DNA of 64,000 nucleotides from Phycisphaerales bacterium. GTDB taxonomy: Bacteria; Planctomycetota; Phycisphaerae; UBA1845; Fen-1342. Position numbers and translations under genes: made by a program. Shown one piece after another: positions 34,252 to 43,964 of the stretch (position 1 is the first letter of the stretch; each line of letters starts with the position of its first letter). The notes beneath the pieces are model-generated. The model was not told the origin of the DNA and made no database searches. It worked only from the letters and a program-made list of their open reading frames with translations. The DNA lies in the NCBI GenBank assembly GCA_022839625.1, contig JALHJL010000009.1:1-64000 (forward strand), given 5' to 3'.

Positions 34252-35275
34252 GTCGCTCGATCCGTTTCGCCAGGGCCTTAATCTGCTCCATGATCTTCGG
34301 CAGCCGCCGGAAACCGACGGCTTGCCGCACGTACTCGTGGTTCTGGACGGCGGGCGTGCCACGGTACGCCTGCCCGTCGGGTACATCGTGCGTCACGCCG
34401 GATTGGGCCGCCACGACGACGCAGTCACCAACCCGTACGTGGTCGCTCAACCCGACCTGGCCGCCGAGCATCACGTGGTGCCCGAGCGTGGTGGAGCCGG
34501 AAATCCCGCACTGGCCCACAATGATGCAGTCTTCGCCGACGCGGACATTGTGACCGATCTGGACCAGATTATCAATCTTCGTGCCCCGCCCGATGCGTGT
34601 CTCGCCGCTGCGGGCGCGGTCGATGCACGTCGCCGCCCCGATCTCGACATCATCCTCAATGACGACCCGGCCGATCTGCGGGATCTTCCGGTGCTTGCCG
34701 CCGCGTTGCTGGTACCCGAATCCGTCGGCGCCGATGGTCGCGTTCGGATGGATGATGACCCGGTCGCCGATGGTCGTGCGCTCGCGCACGACGACGTTGG
34801 GCCACAGCACGCAGTCACGGCCGATTCGGCTGCCGGCCCCCACGTACACGCCCGGATGGAGCTGCGTCCCCGGCCCGATGACCGCCTCGGGGCCGACGAA
34901 CACGTGCGGCGCGATGGCGGCCCCGGTCACGACGGCTCCATCCGCAACCCGTGCGGCGGGATCGACGCCGAGCGGAACCTGCGGCACCGGTGGTGCCAAG
35001 GTGGCCAGCACCTCAGAGATGGCCAGGTCGGGATCGCGCACGTGGATCGTGGTCTGTCCTGGCACGGGCTCGCACTGCTCAGGTACCAGGACAACGCCGG
35101 CGCGCGAGGCCGCCAGCCGGCGCAGCAGCTCCGGCCGGCCGACCCACGAGACCGCCTCGGGCCCGGCTTCCTGGAGGGTCGCAACTTCCCGGACGATGCG
35201 TTGACCGTCTCCTACGAGCCGGCCGTCCAGACGCCGGGCCAACTCGGCCGCTGTAATGGTCACAGAATCCTGCAT
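34217..35275 (-). CDS. lpxD: UDP-3-O-acyl-GlcN N-acyltransferase LpxD
   Basis: The 352-residue protein has an N-terminal uridine-binding domain (TITAAELARRLDGRLVG, GRPELLRRLAASRAGVVLV) and a long hexapeptide-repeat helix. The active-site His lies in IDNLVQIGHNVRVG. The C-terminal helix (EQIKALAKRIERL) runs to the lpxC overlap. It adds the N-linked acyl chain in lipid A assembly. It starts 16 nt after the ompH-like gene stop. Confidence 0.94.
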   Translation of the reverse strand: MQDSVTITAAELARRLDGRLVGDGQRIVREVATLQEAGPEAVSWVGRPELLRRLAASRAGVVLVPEQCEPVPGQTTIHVRDPDLAISEVLATLAPPVPQVPLGVDPAARVADGAVVTGAAIAPHVFVGPEAVIGPGTQLHPGVYVGAGSRIGRDCVLWPNVVVRERTTIGDRVIIHPNATIGADGFGYQQRGGKHRKIPQIGRVVIEDDVEIGAATCIDRARSGETRIGRGTKIDNLVQIGHNVRVGEDCIIVGQCGISGSTTLGHHVMLGGQVGLSDHVRVGDCVVVAAQSGVTHDVPDGQAYRGTPAVQNHEYVRQAVGFRRLPKIMEQIKALAKRIERLESATHDSTRS

Positions 35276-35291
35276 GGAAGTTGTCCCCACG

Positions 35292-35924
35292 TCACGGCAC
35301 ATTGAGCATCGGCGCCCGCGGCAGTGCGCGATAGTCGGCGTTGAGCTTGTCCAGCACGACCTGACTGAGATCGACCGACGGGTTCGCGTACAGCAGGTGG
35401 ATGCTGCGAATCTGGTCCTTGATCACGTCCGGGTCCATCGACACGGGTTGGAAGTCGCCCTTGTAGAACACGAGATCATAGCCGTCGCGGCGGGCGATCT
35501 CTTCGGTGGTCCGGATGAGGTCCTTGTAGATGCGCACGGACCACAGGCCGAATTCGCGGGCGGCGTCGGCCTGCTTCAATTCGGCCCAGTTCTTGTAATC
35601 GATCTGCGTGGCGAGCATCTCGCGCATGCGCTGCACGATCGCCGGATCATCCGGATCCATGCGGTCGAGCTCGGCCTGGAGCGTGTCGATCTTATCGCGG
35701 CGCTGCTTGTTCTCCGCGTTCAGCCGGTCCTGGAGCACGCTGATCTCGTCCACCAGGTCCTTCTGACGCTGGTAGTCGTTGAGGACCTGCGCCACGTTTA
35801 CGCACGCCACACGGCCCGTCGGCGCCGCCCCGCCGGCCTGGGCCCACATGGTGCGGGTGAACGTGAGCGCGGCGGCGACGGCCACCGTCCCTGTGATCAA
35901 CATTGCCGGCCACGGTGCTTTCAT
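35292..35924 (-). CDS. OmpH/Skp-like periplasmic chaperone
   Basis: The 210-residue protein has a signal peptide (MKAPWPAMLITGTVAVAAAL ending AQA), VACVNVAQVLNDYQRQKDLV, then a long coiled-coil-like stretch (about 60-125) with alternating charges, and a C-terminal segment resembling the Skp tentacle return. It sits directly before lpxD, as skp does in many bacteria. It probably carries outer-membrane proteins across the periplasm. AAGGAGTG precedes the ATG. Confidence 0.82.
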   Translation of the reverse strand: MKAPWPAMLITGTVAVAAALTFTRTMWAQAGGAAPTGRVACVNVAQVLNDYQRQKDLVDEISVLQDRLNAENKQRRDKIDTLQAELDRMDPDDPAIVQRMREMLATQIDYKNWAELKQADAAREFGLWSVRIYKDLIRTTEEIARRDGYDLVFYKGDFQPVSMDPDVIKDQIRSIHLLYANPSVDLSQVVLDKLNADYRALPRAPMLNVP

Positions 35925-36041
35925 GCGACACTCCTTGTAATCACGAGCCTGATGGGCCGGGCGCCGCAACCGGCGGCCCGCTGGTAGCCCATTGTCGCCA
36001 CCGGCCCCCGCTCTACAAGTCTCTGGAAGCTATTCGCAATT

Positions 36042-36064
36042 CCCCCTCGCTTTCGGGGAGGGGG
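36042..36064 (-). terminator. Candidate hairpin after the amidohydrolase gene
   Basis: CCCCCTC (36042-36048) and GAGGGGG (36058-36064) form a 7-bp stem with a 9-nt loop, 26 nt after the stop of the minus-strand gene at 36091. No long U-tract follows on that strand, so termination is only plausible. Confidence 0.35.
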
Positions 36065-36090
36065 GGATAGGTTCTTGGGTGATCCGGCGC

Positions 36091-37554
36091 TCATTCTTGC
36101 GATTGACGCACCGCGTCCGCCGAGAACCGCGTGGCGATCAGGTCGTTAAGCGCACGGCCCAGCGCGTCCTGGTCGAGCGCCGCGATGCGCCCGTCGCGGA
36201 CGACTTCGCGACCCGCGACATATACCCGGTCGGCCCGCGGAGCGCTGCCGAGCACGAGGGCCGCGACCGGATCGTGTGCCGCGGCACCGGTGAGCGCGAT
36301 GTCGTCCACGCCGAACATCGCGAAATCAGCAGCCGCGCCGGGGTTCAGGTGCCCCAATTCTTCGCGGTGCAGGCAGGCGGCTCCGCCGACGGTGGCGAGC
36401 TCCAGCGCTCGGGACGGCGGCAGGAGCGGCCGCGTCTCGCCGGTCTCGCCTGTATCGCCGCAAACCGACGCGACGCGGGCGACGAGCAGAGCCTGTTTGG
36501 CCTCGGCCAGCAGGTTGCCCGCGTCGTTGCTGCTCGAGCCGTCGACACCGATGCCCAATCGCACGCCTGCGGCCGACAGGCGGGCGATCGGGGGCAGACC
36601 GCTGCCCAGCCGCATGTTCGAAGTCGGGCACAGGCTGACCGCGGTTCCGGTGCGCGCGAGCAAGTCGATCTCCGCGGCGTTGAGCCAGACGCAGTGGGCG
36701 AGGTACACGTCCGGGCCGAGCCACTCCAGGTCGGCCAGGTACTGCGCCGGCCGGCAGGCGAACCTGCTCAGGCAGTAGGCTTCCTCTTCACGAGTCTCCG
36801 CCAGGTGCGTGTGCAGCAGCGCGCCGCGCTCGCGCGCCAAGGTGCGCGTGTTGCGCAGCAACTCGCGGGTGACGTTGAAGGGGGAGCACGGCGCGAGGTC
36901 GATCCGCCGCAGGGCGTACGGCTGCGGATCGTGGTACGCATCGAGCACACGTTGGCAGTCGGCCAACACGTCCGCGTCGCGCTCGACGCAATCGTCCGGA
37001 GGCAACCCGCCCGCGCTCCGCCCCAGGCTCATGCTCCCGCGGCACAGATGAATGCGAATGCCCAGCTCGGCCGCGGCGTCCAACACAGCCTCCACGCGCA
37101 CGTCGCTGCCCGGCGGGAACATGTAGAAATGGTCGCTGGTCGTCGTGCAGCCGTGGAGCAGCAGTTCGGCGATACTGACCTTCGCGGCCAGCGTGACGCT
37201 GCGGTAGTCGAGCTGCCGCCATACGCCGTACAGCTTGCGCAGCCAATCGAAGAGCCGGTCATTCTGGACCGCGGGCCAACAGCGCGTCAGCGACTGGTAC
37301 AGGTGGTGGTGGGTGTTGACGAGGCCGGGCACGACGACGTATCGCGCTGCCGGGACGATCTGGGCGAATTCACCGGCGGCGATGCGGTCGCTGAAACTGG
37401 CGGCCGGCGCCAGTGCCACGACTCGACCAGCATCGAAGAGGAGACTGTGGCGGCGCAGCGCGCGCGGCCGCTGCGCCGCCGGTTGGGCCGTCCGGATCGT
37501 GGTCGCCGGCGCATCGGCGGTGATGATCGTCGTGTCGTGAATCAGCGTGGCCAT
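36091..37554 (-). CDS. 8-oxoguanine deaminase-like amidohydrolase
   Basis: The 487-residue protein is a zinc-type amidohydrolase with VPGLVNTHHHLYQSLTR (metal His residues 82-84 region), LLHTHLAETREEE, YLAHCVWLN, CPTSNMRLGSG and GIGVDGSSSNDAGN. The LFDWLRKLYGVW segment and the pair of substrate motifs resemble 8-oxoguanine deaminase. The deamination would remove oxidised guanine base. AGGAAACCGAC precedes the ATG. No purine-salvage genes lie beside it. Confidence 0.78.
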   Translation of the reverse strand: MATLIHDTTIITADAPATTIRTAQPAAQRPRALRRHSLLFDAGRVVALAPAASFSDRIAAGEFAQIVPAARYVVVPGLVNTHHHLYQSLTRCWPAVQNDRLFDWLRKLYGVWRQLDYRSVTLAAKVSIAELLLHGCTTTSDHFYMFPPGSDVRVEAVLDAAAELGIRIHLCRGSMSLGRSAGGLPPDDCVERDADVLADCQRVLDAYHDPQPYALRRIDLAPCSPFNVTRELLRNTRTLARERGALLHTHLAETREEEAYCLSRFACRPAQYLADLEWLGPDVYLAHCVWLNAAEIDLLARTGTAVSLCPTSNMRLGSGLPPIARLSAAGVRLGIGVDGSSSNDAGNLLAEAKQALLVARVASVCGDTGETGETRPLLPPSRALELATVGGAACLHREELGHLNPGAAADFAMFGVDDIALTGAAAHDPVAALVLGSAPRADRVYVAGREVVRDGRIAALDQDALGRALNDLIATRFSADAVRQSQE

Positions 37555-37693
37555 GTCGGTTTCCTGCTCGCGGGCGTCGGCGGCAACCTCCGCTACCTAC
37601 TATCGGCGGTCGATCGCCCGGTTCCTGCACGTGTGCCGGCACGAAGGTAACGGGCCGATTCGCAAACCGCACGCTGGAACTCCGTGCCCGGTT

Positions 37694-37702
37694 TGCTAGA
37701 CT
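37694..37702 (+). promoter_or_regulatory. Extended -10 element TGCTAGACT before the lipoprotein hydrolase
   Basis: TGC followed by TAGACT (37697-37702) is a TGn-extended -10. It lies about 44 nt before the TTG start at 37746, and no clear -35 is present. Confidence 0.4.
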
Positions 37703-37745
37703 ATCCGGGAGAGTTGAAATCCGCGGTCTGCAAAGGAGGAGGCGT

Positions 37746-39308
37746 TTGAGGACAGTGACCCCGGCCCAGAGACGGCCTGTCGGCCCCGGCCAGGCCCGCC
37801 GTTGCGTGCTCCGGGTGCTCGCGCGGCTGTCCGGTGGGGTGCTCCTGCTGGGTCTGTGCGGCTGTCTCGTGCCGCAGCCGCGCGGTCATGGAAAGCTCGA
37901 GCGCATTGCGGAGCCCAGCACCAACCGTCCGTACTACCTCTACCTTCCCAAGGACTACGTGGCAGCCGACGCGGCCGGACGCGCCGCCCGCTGCTGGCCG
38001 CTGGTCGTGACCTTCCACGGCATGAAGCCGTTCGATACGGCGCTGTACCAGGCCCGCGAGTGGCAGCAGGAGGCAGACCGGTACGGGTACATCGTGGTGG
38101 CGCCGGTCCTGGCGGCCTTCGATACCGTGACCGGCCAGTTTCCGCTTCAGACGCTCAACCGGGCGTTCAAGTCCGACGAGCTTACGACGCTGGCCATCCT
38201 GGACCACGTGTTCGAAAGGACCGCGGCCGACCCCAGTCGCGTGTTGTCGACGAGCTGGTCGTCCGGCGGCTATATGGCCCATTACATGCTCAACCGCCAT
38301 CCGGAGCGGTTCACCTGCTTGGCGGTGCGGCAATCCAACTTCTCCGCGGCCGTGCTGGACTCGACCTGGACCTCCCAATCGATCTACCATCCCGTGCTGA
38401 TCCTCACCGCCCAGAACGACATACCGGTGTGCCAGGAAGAGTCGCGCGAGGCGATTCGGTGGTACGAAAGTCACGGGTACAAGAACTTCGCCTGGGTATA
38501 CCTGAGCCGGCTTGGCCACGAACGCACGCCGGACATGGCCGCCGACTTCTTCGCCCGCGTCGCCGGAGTGACTCCCAGTCGGCCGCCCGAGGTTCTCGTC
38601 CGGCGGCAGGCAATCGACGGCAACCCCACCGGACTGGCCCTGTTGTCGGGCAACCTGGAGGAGCTACAGAAACCGCCTGGTGCCAAGGTGCCGGCGGACA
38701 CGGTCACGACCGTGCCGCTGCGCCGGGCCACACCGCGCCGGCCCGTTGCGGTGGCCGTTGTTGCTCCGCCAGTACCTCCGCCAGCGCCTGCCCCAAGCCC
38801 GCCCGCGATAGTGGAAGATCCGCCCGCGGCGGAGCCGGAACCCGCTTTGGTCAAGGGGGAGCCCACGCCGAACCGCGGCCTTCAGGCGGCGCGGGCGCGG
38901 GAGGCCAACGCGGCGGCCCCAGCCGCGATCCGCGTGTCGGCGACCGTCGGTTTCGAACCGCTCCTGCTGGTGTACTCCGCCGACTGCCCGCCCGAATGGC
39001 ACCGAACGGCGGTCTTCCACTGGACTCTGGACGGAAAAGACATTGGGGAGGGGCTGAACGGCCAGCGCGTGATCACGGAAGCCGGCGACTACATGCTCGA
39101 ATTGCGGATCGTCACCGCGCAAGGGTCCGAGCACCGGACCGCCCGCCGCATCCGCGTCCTGCGGAGCCTGGACACCGCGGACCGGTACGAGGAGCCGCTC
39201 TACCACGCGCCCGCCGCCGACCGGCCCGCGGCGGCGCGAGATCACGCGGCGCAGCGCGCGGGGCCCCCATCAGACTCAACCTCGGCGCTAGACGCGCCGG
39301 GCATGTAG
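37746..39308 (+). CDS. Lipoprotein alpha/beta hydrolase with C-terminal PKD-like domain
   Basis: The 520-residue protein has a lipobox (LLGLCGC) and an esterase/depolymerase-type hydrolase domain with PLVVTFHGMKP, then the nucleophile region STSWSSGGYMAHY (Ser in WSSGG) and a C-terminal part ILTAQNDIP and SRLGHERTP (candidate acid and His). A Pro-rich linker (about 320-400) leads to a PKD-like beta domain with FHWTLDGKDIGEG and DYMLELRIV. The TTG start has the strong site AAGGAGGAGG. Its polyester or carbohydrate-ester substrate is unknown. Confidence 0.78.
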   Translation: MRTVTPAQRRPVGPGQARRCVLRVLARLSGGVLLLGLCGCLVPQPRGHGKLERIAEPSTNRPYYLYLPKDYVAADAAGRAARCWPLVVTFHGMKPFDTALYQAREWQQEADRYGYIVVAPVLAAFDTVTGQFPLQTLNRAFKSDELTTLAILDHVFERTAADPSRVLSTSWSSGGYMAHYMLNRHPERFTCLAVRQSNFSAAVLDSTWTSQSIYHPVLILTAQNDIPVCQEESREAIRWYESHGYKNFAWVYLSRLGHERTPDMAADFFARVAGVTPSRPPEVLVRRQAIDGNPTGLALLSGNLEELQKPPGAKVPADTVTTVPLRRATPRRPVAVAVVAPPVPPPAPAPSPPAIVEDPPAAEPEPALVKGEPTPNRGLQAARAREANAAAPAAIRVSATVGFEPLLLVYSADCPPEWHRTAVFHWTLDGKDIGEGLNGQRVITEAGDYMLELRIVTAQGSEHRTARRIRVLRSLDTADRYEEPLYHAPAADRPAAARDHAAQRAGPPSDSTSALDAPGM

Positions 39309-39318
39309 GCGGCGCCGC

Positions 39319-39837
39319 ATGGCAGGCTTCCAGAAGAACTTGTGGGCTCCCTGGCGCATGGAATACATCGCCGGGCTCGGTCCGCACGCCGATGGCGGCT
39401 GCTTCCTCTGCCAGGTAATCACGAAACCGGAGGAGGATGAGCAGCATGGCGTGCTATGGCGCAGCGCGCAAACGCTGACGCTGCTCAATCTATTCCCCTA
39501 CAACAGCGGGCACGTGCTCATCGCGCCGCTGGCACATCGGGCGCAGCCGGAGGACCTTTCCGACGACGAGCTTCTGGCGCTCATGCAGCGGACGCGGGAC
39601 GTAAAACGCGTGCTCGAGGCCGCGCTGAATGCGCAGGGCTTCAACATCGGCATCAATCTCGGCCGCTGTGCCGGCGCCGGGCTGCCCGACCACCTGCACG
39701 TACACGTCGTGCCGCGCTGGAGCGGCGACGTCAACTTCATGGCGGTCCTCGGCGACGTGAAGGTCATCCCGCAGTCGCTGGCCGAGGTCCGCCGGCTGTT
39801 TCTCGCCAAGGCGGCCGCGCTGGGACTCCAAGCATAG
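39319..39837 (+). CDS. HIT-family hydrolase
   Basis: The 172-residue protein has the histidine triad region DHLHVHVVPRW near the end and CFLCQ (zinc site) near residue 30. It resembles the AP4A or nucleotide-phosphate hydrolases of this family. It lies 10 nt after the lipoprotein hydrolase gene. The substrate is not given by the sequence. Confidence 0.9.
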   Translation: MAGFQKNLWAPWRMEYIAGLGPHADGGCFLCQVITKPEEDEQHGVLWRSAQTLTLLNLFPYNSGHVLIAPLAHRAQPEDLSDDELLALMQRTRDVKRVLEAALNAQGFNIGINLGRCAGAGLPDHLHVHVVPRWSGDVNFMAVLGDVKVIPQSLAEVRRLFLAKAAALGLQA

Positions 39838-39893
39838 TACCCAGCACCCCGGAACCACGCGTTACGCTAGGGTCTGCCGATGTCCGGCCGCTA

Positions 39894-41720
39894 TCAGCTC
39901 GCCAGCAGCCCGCCGCGCTCGTAAATCTTGAGCTGCGCCGCGGAGAACGGCCGGCCGCGGATTTCGCCGCCGTCGGCCCGGCGAATCACGCCGGTCTGGA
40001 AATCCACCTCGATCTCCTCGCCGTCGCGCAGCTCCGCGGCGGCGGGCGCGCACAGGATAGCCAGGCCGGCGTTGACCGCGTTCCGCTCGTAGATGGCGCC
40101 GAAGGACTCGGCGACGAGCGCCGCGACGCCCAGTGACTGGAAGCAGTCGACCGCCTGCTGCCGGGAGCTGCCGCAGCCGAAGTTCTTCCCGGTCACAACG
40201 ATGTCGCCAGGCCGGGCCTTCCGGGCGAAATCCTCCCAGCCCTTCAGGTTGTCGAACGTGTACTTGCCCATCTCGCGGACGTCCGTGATGGTCAGGTAGC
40301 GGTTGTGGAAGATCATGTCCGTGTCGATGTTGTCCTGGCGGATCACCCAGGCGCGGCCTTTGACCTTGGTAGGTCTGCCTGACGCACGGGAAAGTGTTTC
40401 CGCGCCTGAGCCGCGGCCTTCAGGCCGCGCGGCGGGCCGAGGCGGCTCCGGCGGTACCGCGAAGACCGCCGGCTTCGCGGGAATCGCGTCCGCGGTCGTG
40501 ATGGCGCCCGCGATGGCACACGCCGCCGCCGTCTCTGGCGAGGCCAGATACACCTGCCCCTGGCCCTGCTTACCCGCGAAGTTGCGGTTGCCGGTGCTGA
40601 CCGTCACCTCGCCGGGGCCGTTCTGGCCGATCTGGCCCGCGGCACAACCGCCGCAGCCGGCGTTGCCCACGAGGGCCCCGGCGTCCTTGTAGATCTTCAG
40701 CACGCCGTCCGTGAGCATGCGTTGCCAGATGCGATCGGTAGCGGGAACGACCTTCAGCACCACGCCGGGCGCGACCTTCCGCCCCTGGAGCACCCGGGCC
40801 GCGGCAGCCAAGTCCTCGTACCGGCCGTTCGTGCACGAGCCGATGAACACGGAGTCGACCTTTGTCCCCTGAAGCTCGCGGACGGGGACGACATCCTCCG
40901 GGTGGCCCGGCCGGGAGATCATCGGCGTCAGGCCGTCGATGTCGACGGTGATGTCCTTCTCGTAGCGCGCATCGGGGTCGGCGAACACGGGTTGCACGGC
41001 ACGGCCCGTCGCCCGCCGGCAGAACTCGAGCACGGCTTCATTCGGCGGGAACAGCAGGATGATCGCGCCCATCTCGGTGCCCATCGACGCGATCGTCACG
41101 CGGCCGCCCAGATCGAGTTGGTCGATGTACGGCCCGTACAGCTCGGCCGCGCAGCCGAGCAGCCCGTTGGCGCCGAAGTGCTTGTTGAGGGCGAGCGTGA
41201 CATCTTTCGGCGTCGCGGCGGCGGAAGGCAGCCCGCGAAGAGTGACGCGGACGGTGGGGGGGACCACAAACCAGGTCGTACCGTGCGCGAAGGCGTGGGC
41301 GATGTCCTGGTCGCCCATGCCCTGCCCGAAGGCACCGATCGCGCCGAGGATGTTCGCATGCGAGTCGGTCGAGACCAGCGTCTCGCCGGGGCCGACCAGC
41401 CCTTCGTCAATCGCGACGTGCGTACCGATGCCGGCGTCGATGTCATAAACGCGGAGGCCCCACTGCCGGGCGAACAGCCGGCAGCGCTGCTGGTTCGCCG
41501 CGTATTTCTGGTCCGAGCCGGTCGGGTTGCAGTCGAACGTGAAGAACGTCCGCTGCGGGTCGGCGACGCCGAGCCCGTTGTCGGTCAGGTTCTTGACGAC
41601 GTTCGCGCCGCCAAAGTCGCGGGCGACGCGCGCGTCGATCGTGATATCCACCATATCGCCGGCGGAAACGTCGCGCCCGGCGTGGTTGCCGATGATTGTC
41701 TCGATGATCGTCTTGCCCAT
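39894..41720 (-). CDS. Fused LeuC-LeuD type isopropylmalate/homoaconitate dehydratase
   Basis: The 608-residue protein carries a large-subunit half with STDSHANILGAIGAFGQGMG, FIGSCTNGRYEDL and GCGGCAAGQI (the 4Fe-4S Cys residues), then a linker, and a small-subunit swivel half from about residue 445 with DNIDTDMIFHNRYL and GKNFGCGSSRQQAVDC. The two are normally separate in bacteria. The reaction moves a hydroxyl in the leucine (or lysine) pathway; which substrate is not certain. The aconitase superfamily also allows others. ATG 41720 has TGGAG upstream. Confidence 0.85.
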   Translation of the reverse strand: MGKTIIETIIGNHAGRDVSAGDMVDITIDARVARDFGGANVVKNLTDNGLGVADPQRTFFTFDCNPTGSDQKYAANQQRCRLFARQWGLRVYDIDAGIGTHVAIDEGLVGPGETLVSTDSHANILGAIGAFGQGMGDQDIAHAFAHGTTWFVVPPTVRVTLRGLPSAAATPKDVTLALNKHFGANGLLGCAAELYGPYIDQLDLGGRVTIASMGTEMGAIILLFPPNEAVLEFCRRATGRAVQPVFADPDARYEKDITVDIDGLTPMISRPGHPEDVVPVRELQGTKVDSVFIGSCTNGRYEDLAAAARVLQGRKVAPGVVLKVVPATDRIWQRMLTDGVLKIYKDAGALVGNAGCGGCAAGQIGQNGPGEVTVSTGNRNFAGKQGQGQVYLASPETAAACAIAGAITTADAIPAKPAVFAVPPEPPRPAARPEGRGSGAETLSRASGRPTKVKGRAWVIRQDNIDTDMIFHNRYLTITDVREMGKYTFDNLKGWEDFARKARPGDIVVTGKNFGCGSSRQQAVDCFQSLGVAALVAESFGAIYERNAVNAGLAILCAPAAAELRDGEEIEVDFQTGVIRRADGGEIRGRPFSAAQLKIYERGGLLAS

Positions 41721-41731
41721 ACAAACTCCAG

Positions 41732-41747
41732 TCCCGGCGCGCCGGGA
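41732..41747. promoter_or_regulatory. 16-bp perfect palindrome upstream of the dehydratase start
   Basis: TCCCGGCGCGCCGGGA is fully self-complementary and lies 12 nt before the ATG at 41720, just ahead of the ribosome binding site. It could be an operator or a start-region hairpin. Confidence 0.45.
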
Positions 41748-42013
41748 ACAAGTCCAGCCGTCGCGGACCAACATGGTCGGGCACGGCGGACGCGCCCGCG
41801 GCAACGGGGACGCGCCCTCGTAGCTCTCGCGTCCGACCAACTAGATTACCGGCGGGTCAAGAGGGCGACAAATAGAGTGATACTCCCCTCGCCGACGGGG
41901 GTAGGTGAGCCGCGACAGGATGCAACGTCCTTCTCGCAGCGCCGTTGACGGTGCCAGTCCGGCGCGCGAGAAAGGTCATCGGTTGCCAGTGGTTCTGGCA
42001 GAAAGGAACTCAC

Positions 42014-42676
42014 ATGCCTCGCGAGCGCGCCCGCAAAAAGCAGTCCGGGGCTCAAGCTCCGAAACGAGCGCCGGCTCGAATGCTTCCCCGTGCCCGGGTG
42101 TCCGCCGCGGTTAAGGTGATGGCCGCCCCGTCCGGCACCGCCCGGTTCCACGCCGGCAAGGCACTCTGCGTCACGGCCGAGAAAGACCCTGGCCGCGTGT
42201 ATCCGCACCTTGACACGATCGCGGCGCTGCTGAGAAGCAACAGCAAGATCGTCTGTTGGAATGCCCTGCGGATCATCGGGTCGCTGGCACCGGTGGACGC
42301 AGATGGCAAGCTCGACGCGCTCCTGGATGCGTACCTGGAGTTCATTCGCGGCGGCAACTTGATCAGTGCCGCGAATGCGGTACAGGGGGCGGGTCGGATT
42401 GCGCGGTGCCGAACCGACCTGCGGGAGCGGATCATCCCCGCCATTCTCAAGGTCGAGCACGCCACGTACGAGACTCCCGAATGCCGCAACGTGGCCATCG
42501 GCCGCACGCTGGATGTGCTGGCGGAGCTGGGGCCGGGGGTCTGTCGCCGGCCCGAAGTGGCCGCGTTTGTGCGGCGACAGATGAAGAACACCCGGGCCGC
42601 GGTGGCCCGTCGCGCGGAGCGCATGGCCGCCGACCCCGGGGGCCGACGAGTAAGCGTGTGCGGCCCGCCGGGATGA
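42014..42676 (+). CDS. HEAT-like small protein, function unknown
   Basis: The 220-residue protein has a Lys/Arg-rich N-terminus (MPRERARKKQ) and then repeated helical pairs that look like HEAT motifs (PHLDTIAALLRSNSKIVCW, LDALLDAYLEFIRGGNLIS, RIIPAILKVEHATYETPEC). GAAAGGAA precedes the ATG at 42014; an internal ATG at 42120 would remove the basic tail. No catalytic motif is seen. Confidence 0.6.
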   Translation: MPRERARKKQSGAQAPKRAPARMLPRARVSAAVKVMAAPSGTARFHAGKALCVTAEKDPGRVYPHLDTIAALLRSNSKIVCWNALRIIGSLAPVDADGKLDALLDAYLEFIRGGNLISAANAVQGAGRIARCRTDLRERIIPAILKVEHATYETPECRNVAIGRTLDVLAELGPGVCRRPEVAAFVRRQMKNTRAAVARRAERMAADPGGRRVSVCGPPG

Positions 42677-42749
42677 TGGGTTGCCTGCGGCCGGCCGCCG
42701 ACCGGCCGGGTACCGGTGTGCGCCGCCCCTCGCGGTGCGGCGCGGGGTT

Positions 42750-42758
42750 TGCTATCAT
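42750..42758 (+). promoter_or_regulatory. Extended -10 TGCTATCAT before the aminotransferase
   Basis: TGC then TATCAT (42753-42758) lies 60 nt before the ATG at 42819. It shares the TGCTA core with other promoters in the window. Confidence 0.4.
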
Positions 42759-42818
42759 ACAAGGTTCGTCTGTTGGACGAACTACAGCGGAGTCCAGTTA
42801 CACGCGAGGTCCCCAGAG

Positions 42819-43964
42819 ATGAAGAAGTTTCGACTGTTTACGCCCGGCCCCTGTGCGGTGCCCGAGGAAGTCCTCGTCGAGATGGCCCGGCCCTTCCGCC
42901 ACCATCGCACCGACTGGTTCAAGGGGCTCATGAAGCAGGCCACGGAGATGCTCCAACAGGTCCTGCAAACCAGGAACGACGTGATCATCATCACCGGCTC
43001 CGGCACCGCTGCCGCCGAGGCCGGCATCGTCGGCTGCAACCCGCCCGGGTCGAAGATGCTGACGATCGAGGGCGGCAAGTTCGGCGAGCGCTGGGGCGAG
43101 ATCGCCCAGCAGTTCGGCATCCCCGTCACGCGCCACGCGGTTGAGTGGGGCACGGCCGCCACGCCCCAGATCGTCAGCGACCTGCTCAAGAAAGACCCCG
43201 CGATCACCTGTGTCATGGTCGTGCACAGCGAGACCTCGACCGCGACCGCGTGCGACTTGAAGGCGATCGGCGAGGTGACGCACGCCGCGGGCAAGCTCCT
43301 GCTGGCCGACTGCATCACTTCCGCGGGGGCCCTGCCGCTCAAGCCGGACGAATGGCACGTGGATGTCACGATCACCGGTGCGCAGAAGTCGCTCATGTTG
43401 CCGCCGGGCCTGGGCTTCCTGGGCATCAGCGAACGGGCGTGGCAGGTGATCGAGAACAACAAGAACGCCCATGCGTACTACCTGAACCTGAACAAGGCCC
43501 GCAAGATGGCCAAGGAGAGCGACACGCCGTTTACGCCGGCGCATCTCCTGGTCCGCGGCCTGGTGAAGGCCCTGTCGATCCTGCTCGAAGACGGCATGGA
43601 GAGCGTCTGGAAGCGGGTGGCCGCGATGGCCGCCGCGACACGGGCCGCGGGCGAGGCGATCGGGCTGAAGGTGTTCTCGAAGTCGCCCTCGGATTCGGTG
43701 ACGGCGTTGTGTCCGCCGGCGGGCATCACCGTCAAGGACCTGCGCAACGAGCTGGAGAAGCGCTACGGCATCGAGTCGGCCGGCGGGCAGGACCAACTCA
43801 AGGGCAAGATCTTCCGGCTGGGCCACATGGGGTACGTCGACGAGATGGACACCGTGCTCGCCATCGCGGCCCTGGAACAGGTGCTTTACAAGATGGGGCA
43901 CAAGTTCGACCTGGGTGCCGGCGTAACGGCCGCCCAGAAGATCTTTGCGGAACGGCTGGCGTAG
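42819..43964 (+). CDS. PLP-dependent aminotransferase, alanine-glyoxylate/serine type
   Basis: The 381-residue protein is a class V aminotransferase with FTPGPCAVPEEV at the start, the nucleotide-like segments around TGSGTAAAEAGI, LLADCITSAG and TGAQKSLMLPPG, whose Lys near 190 would carry PLP. The length fits alanine-glyoxylate or serine-pyruvate aminotransferases; a phosphonate or isocitrate route enzyme cannot be ruled out. Amino acid specificity is unknown. Confidence 0.85.
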   Translation: MKKFRLFTPGPCAVPEEVLVEMARPFRHHRTDWFKGLMKQATEMLQQVLQTRNDVIIITGSGTAAAEAGIVGCNPPGSKMLTIEGGKFGERWGEIAQQFGIPVTRHAVEWGTAATPQIVSDLLKKDPAITCVMVVHSETSTATACDLKAIGEVTHAAGKLLLADCITSAGALPLKPDEWHVDVTITGAQKSLMLPPGLGFLGISERAWQVIENNKNAHAYYLNLNKARKMAKESDTPFTPAHLLVRGLVKALSILLEDGMESVWKRVAAMAAATRAAGEAIGLKVFSKSPSDSVTALCPPAGITVKDLRNELEKRYGIESAGGQDQLKGKIFRLGHMGYVDEMDTVLAIAALEQVLYKMGHKFDLGAGVTAAQKIFAERLA

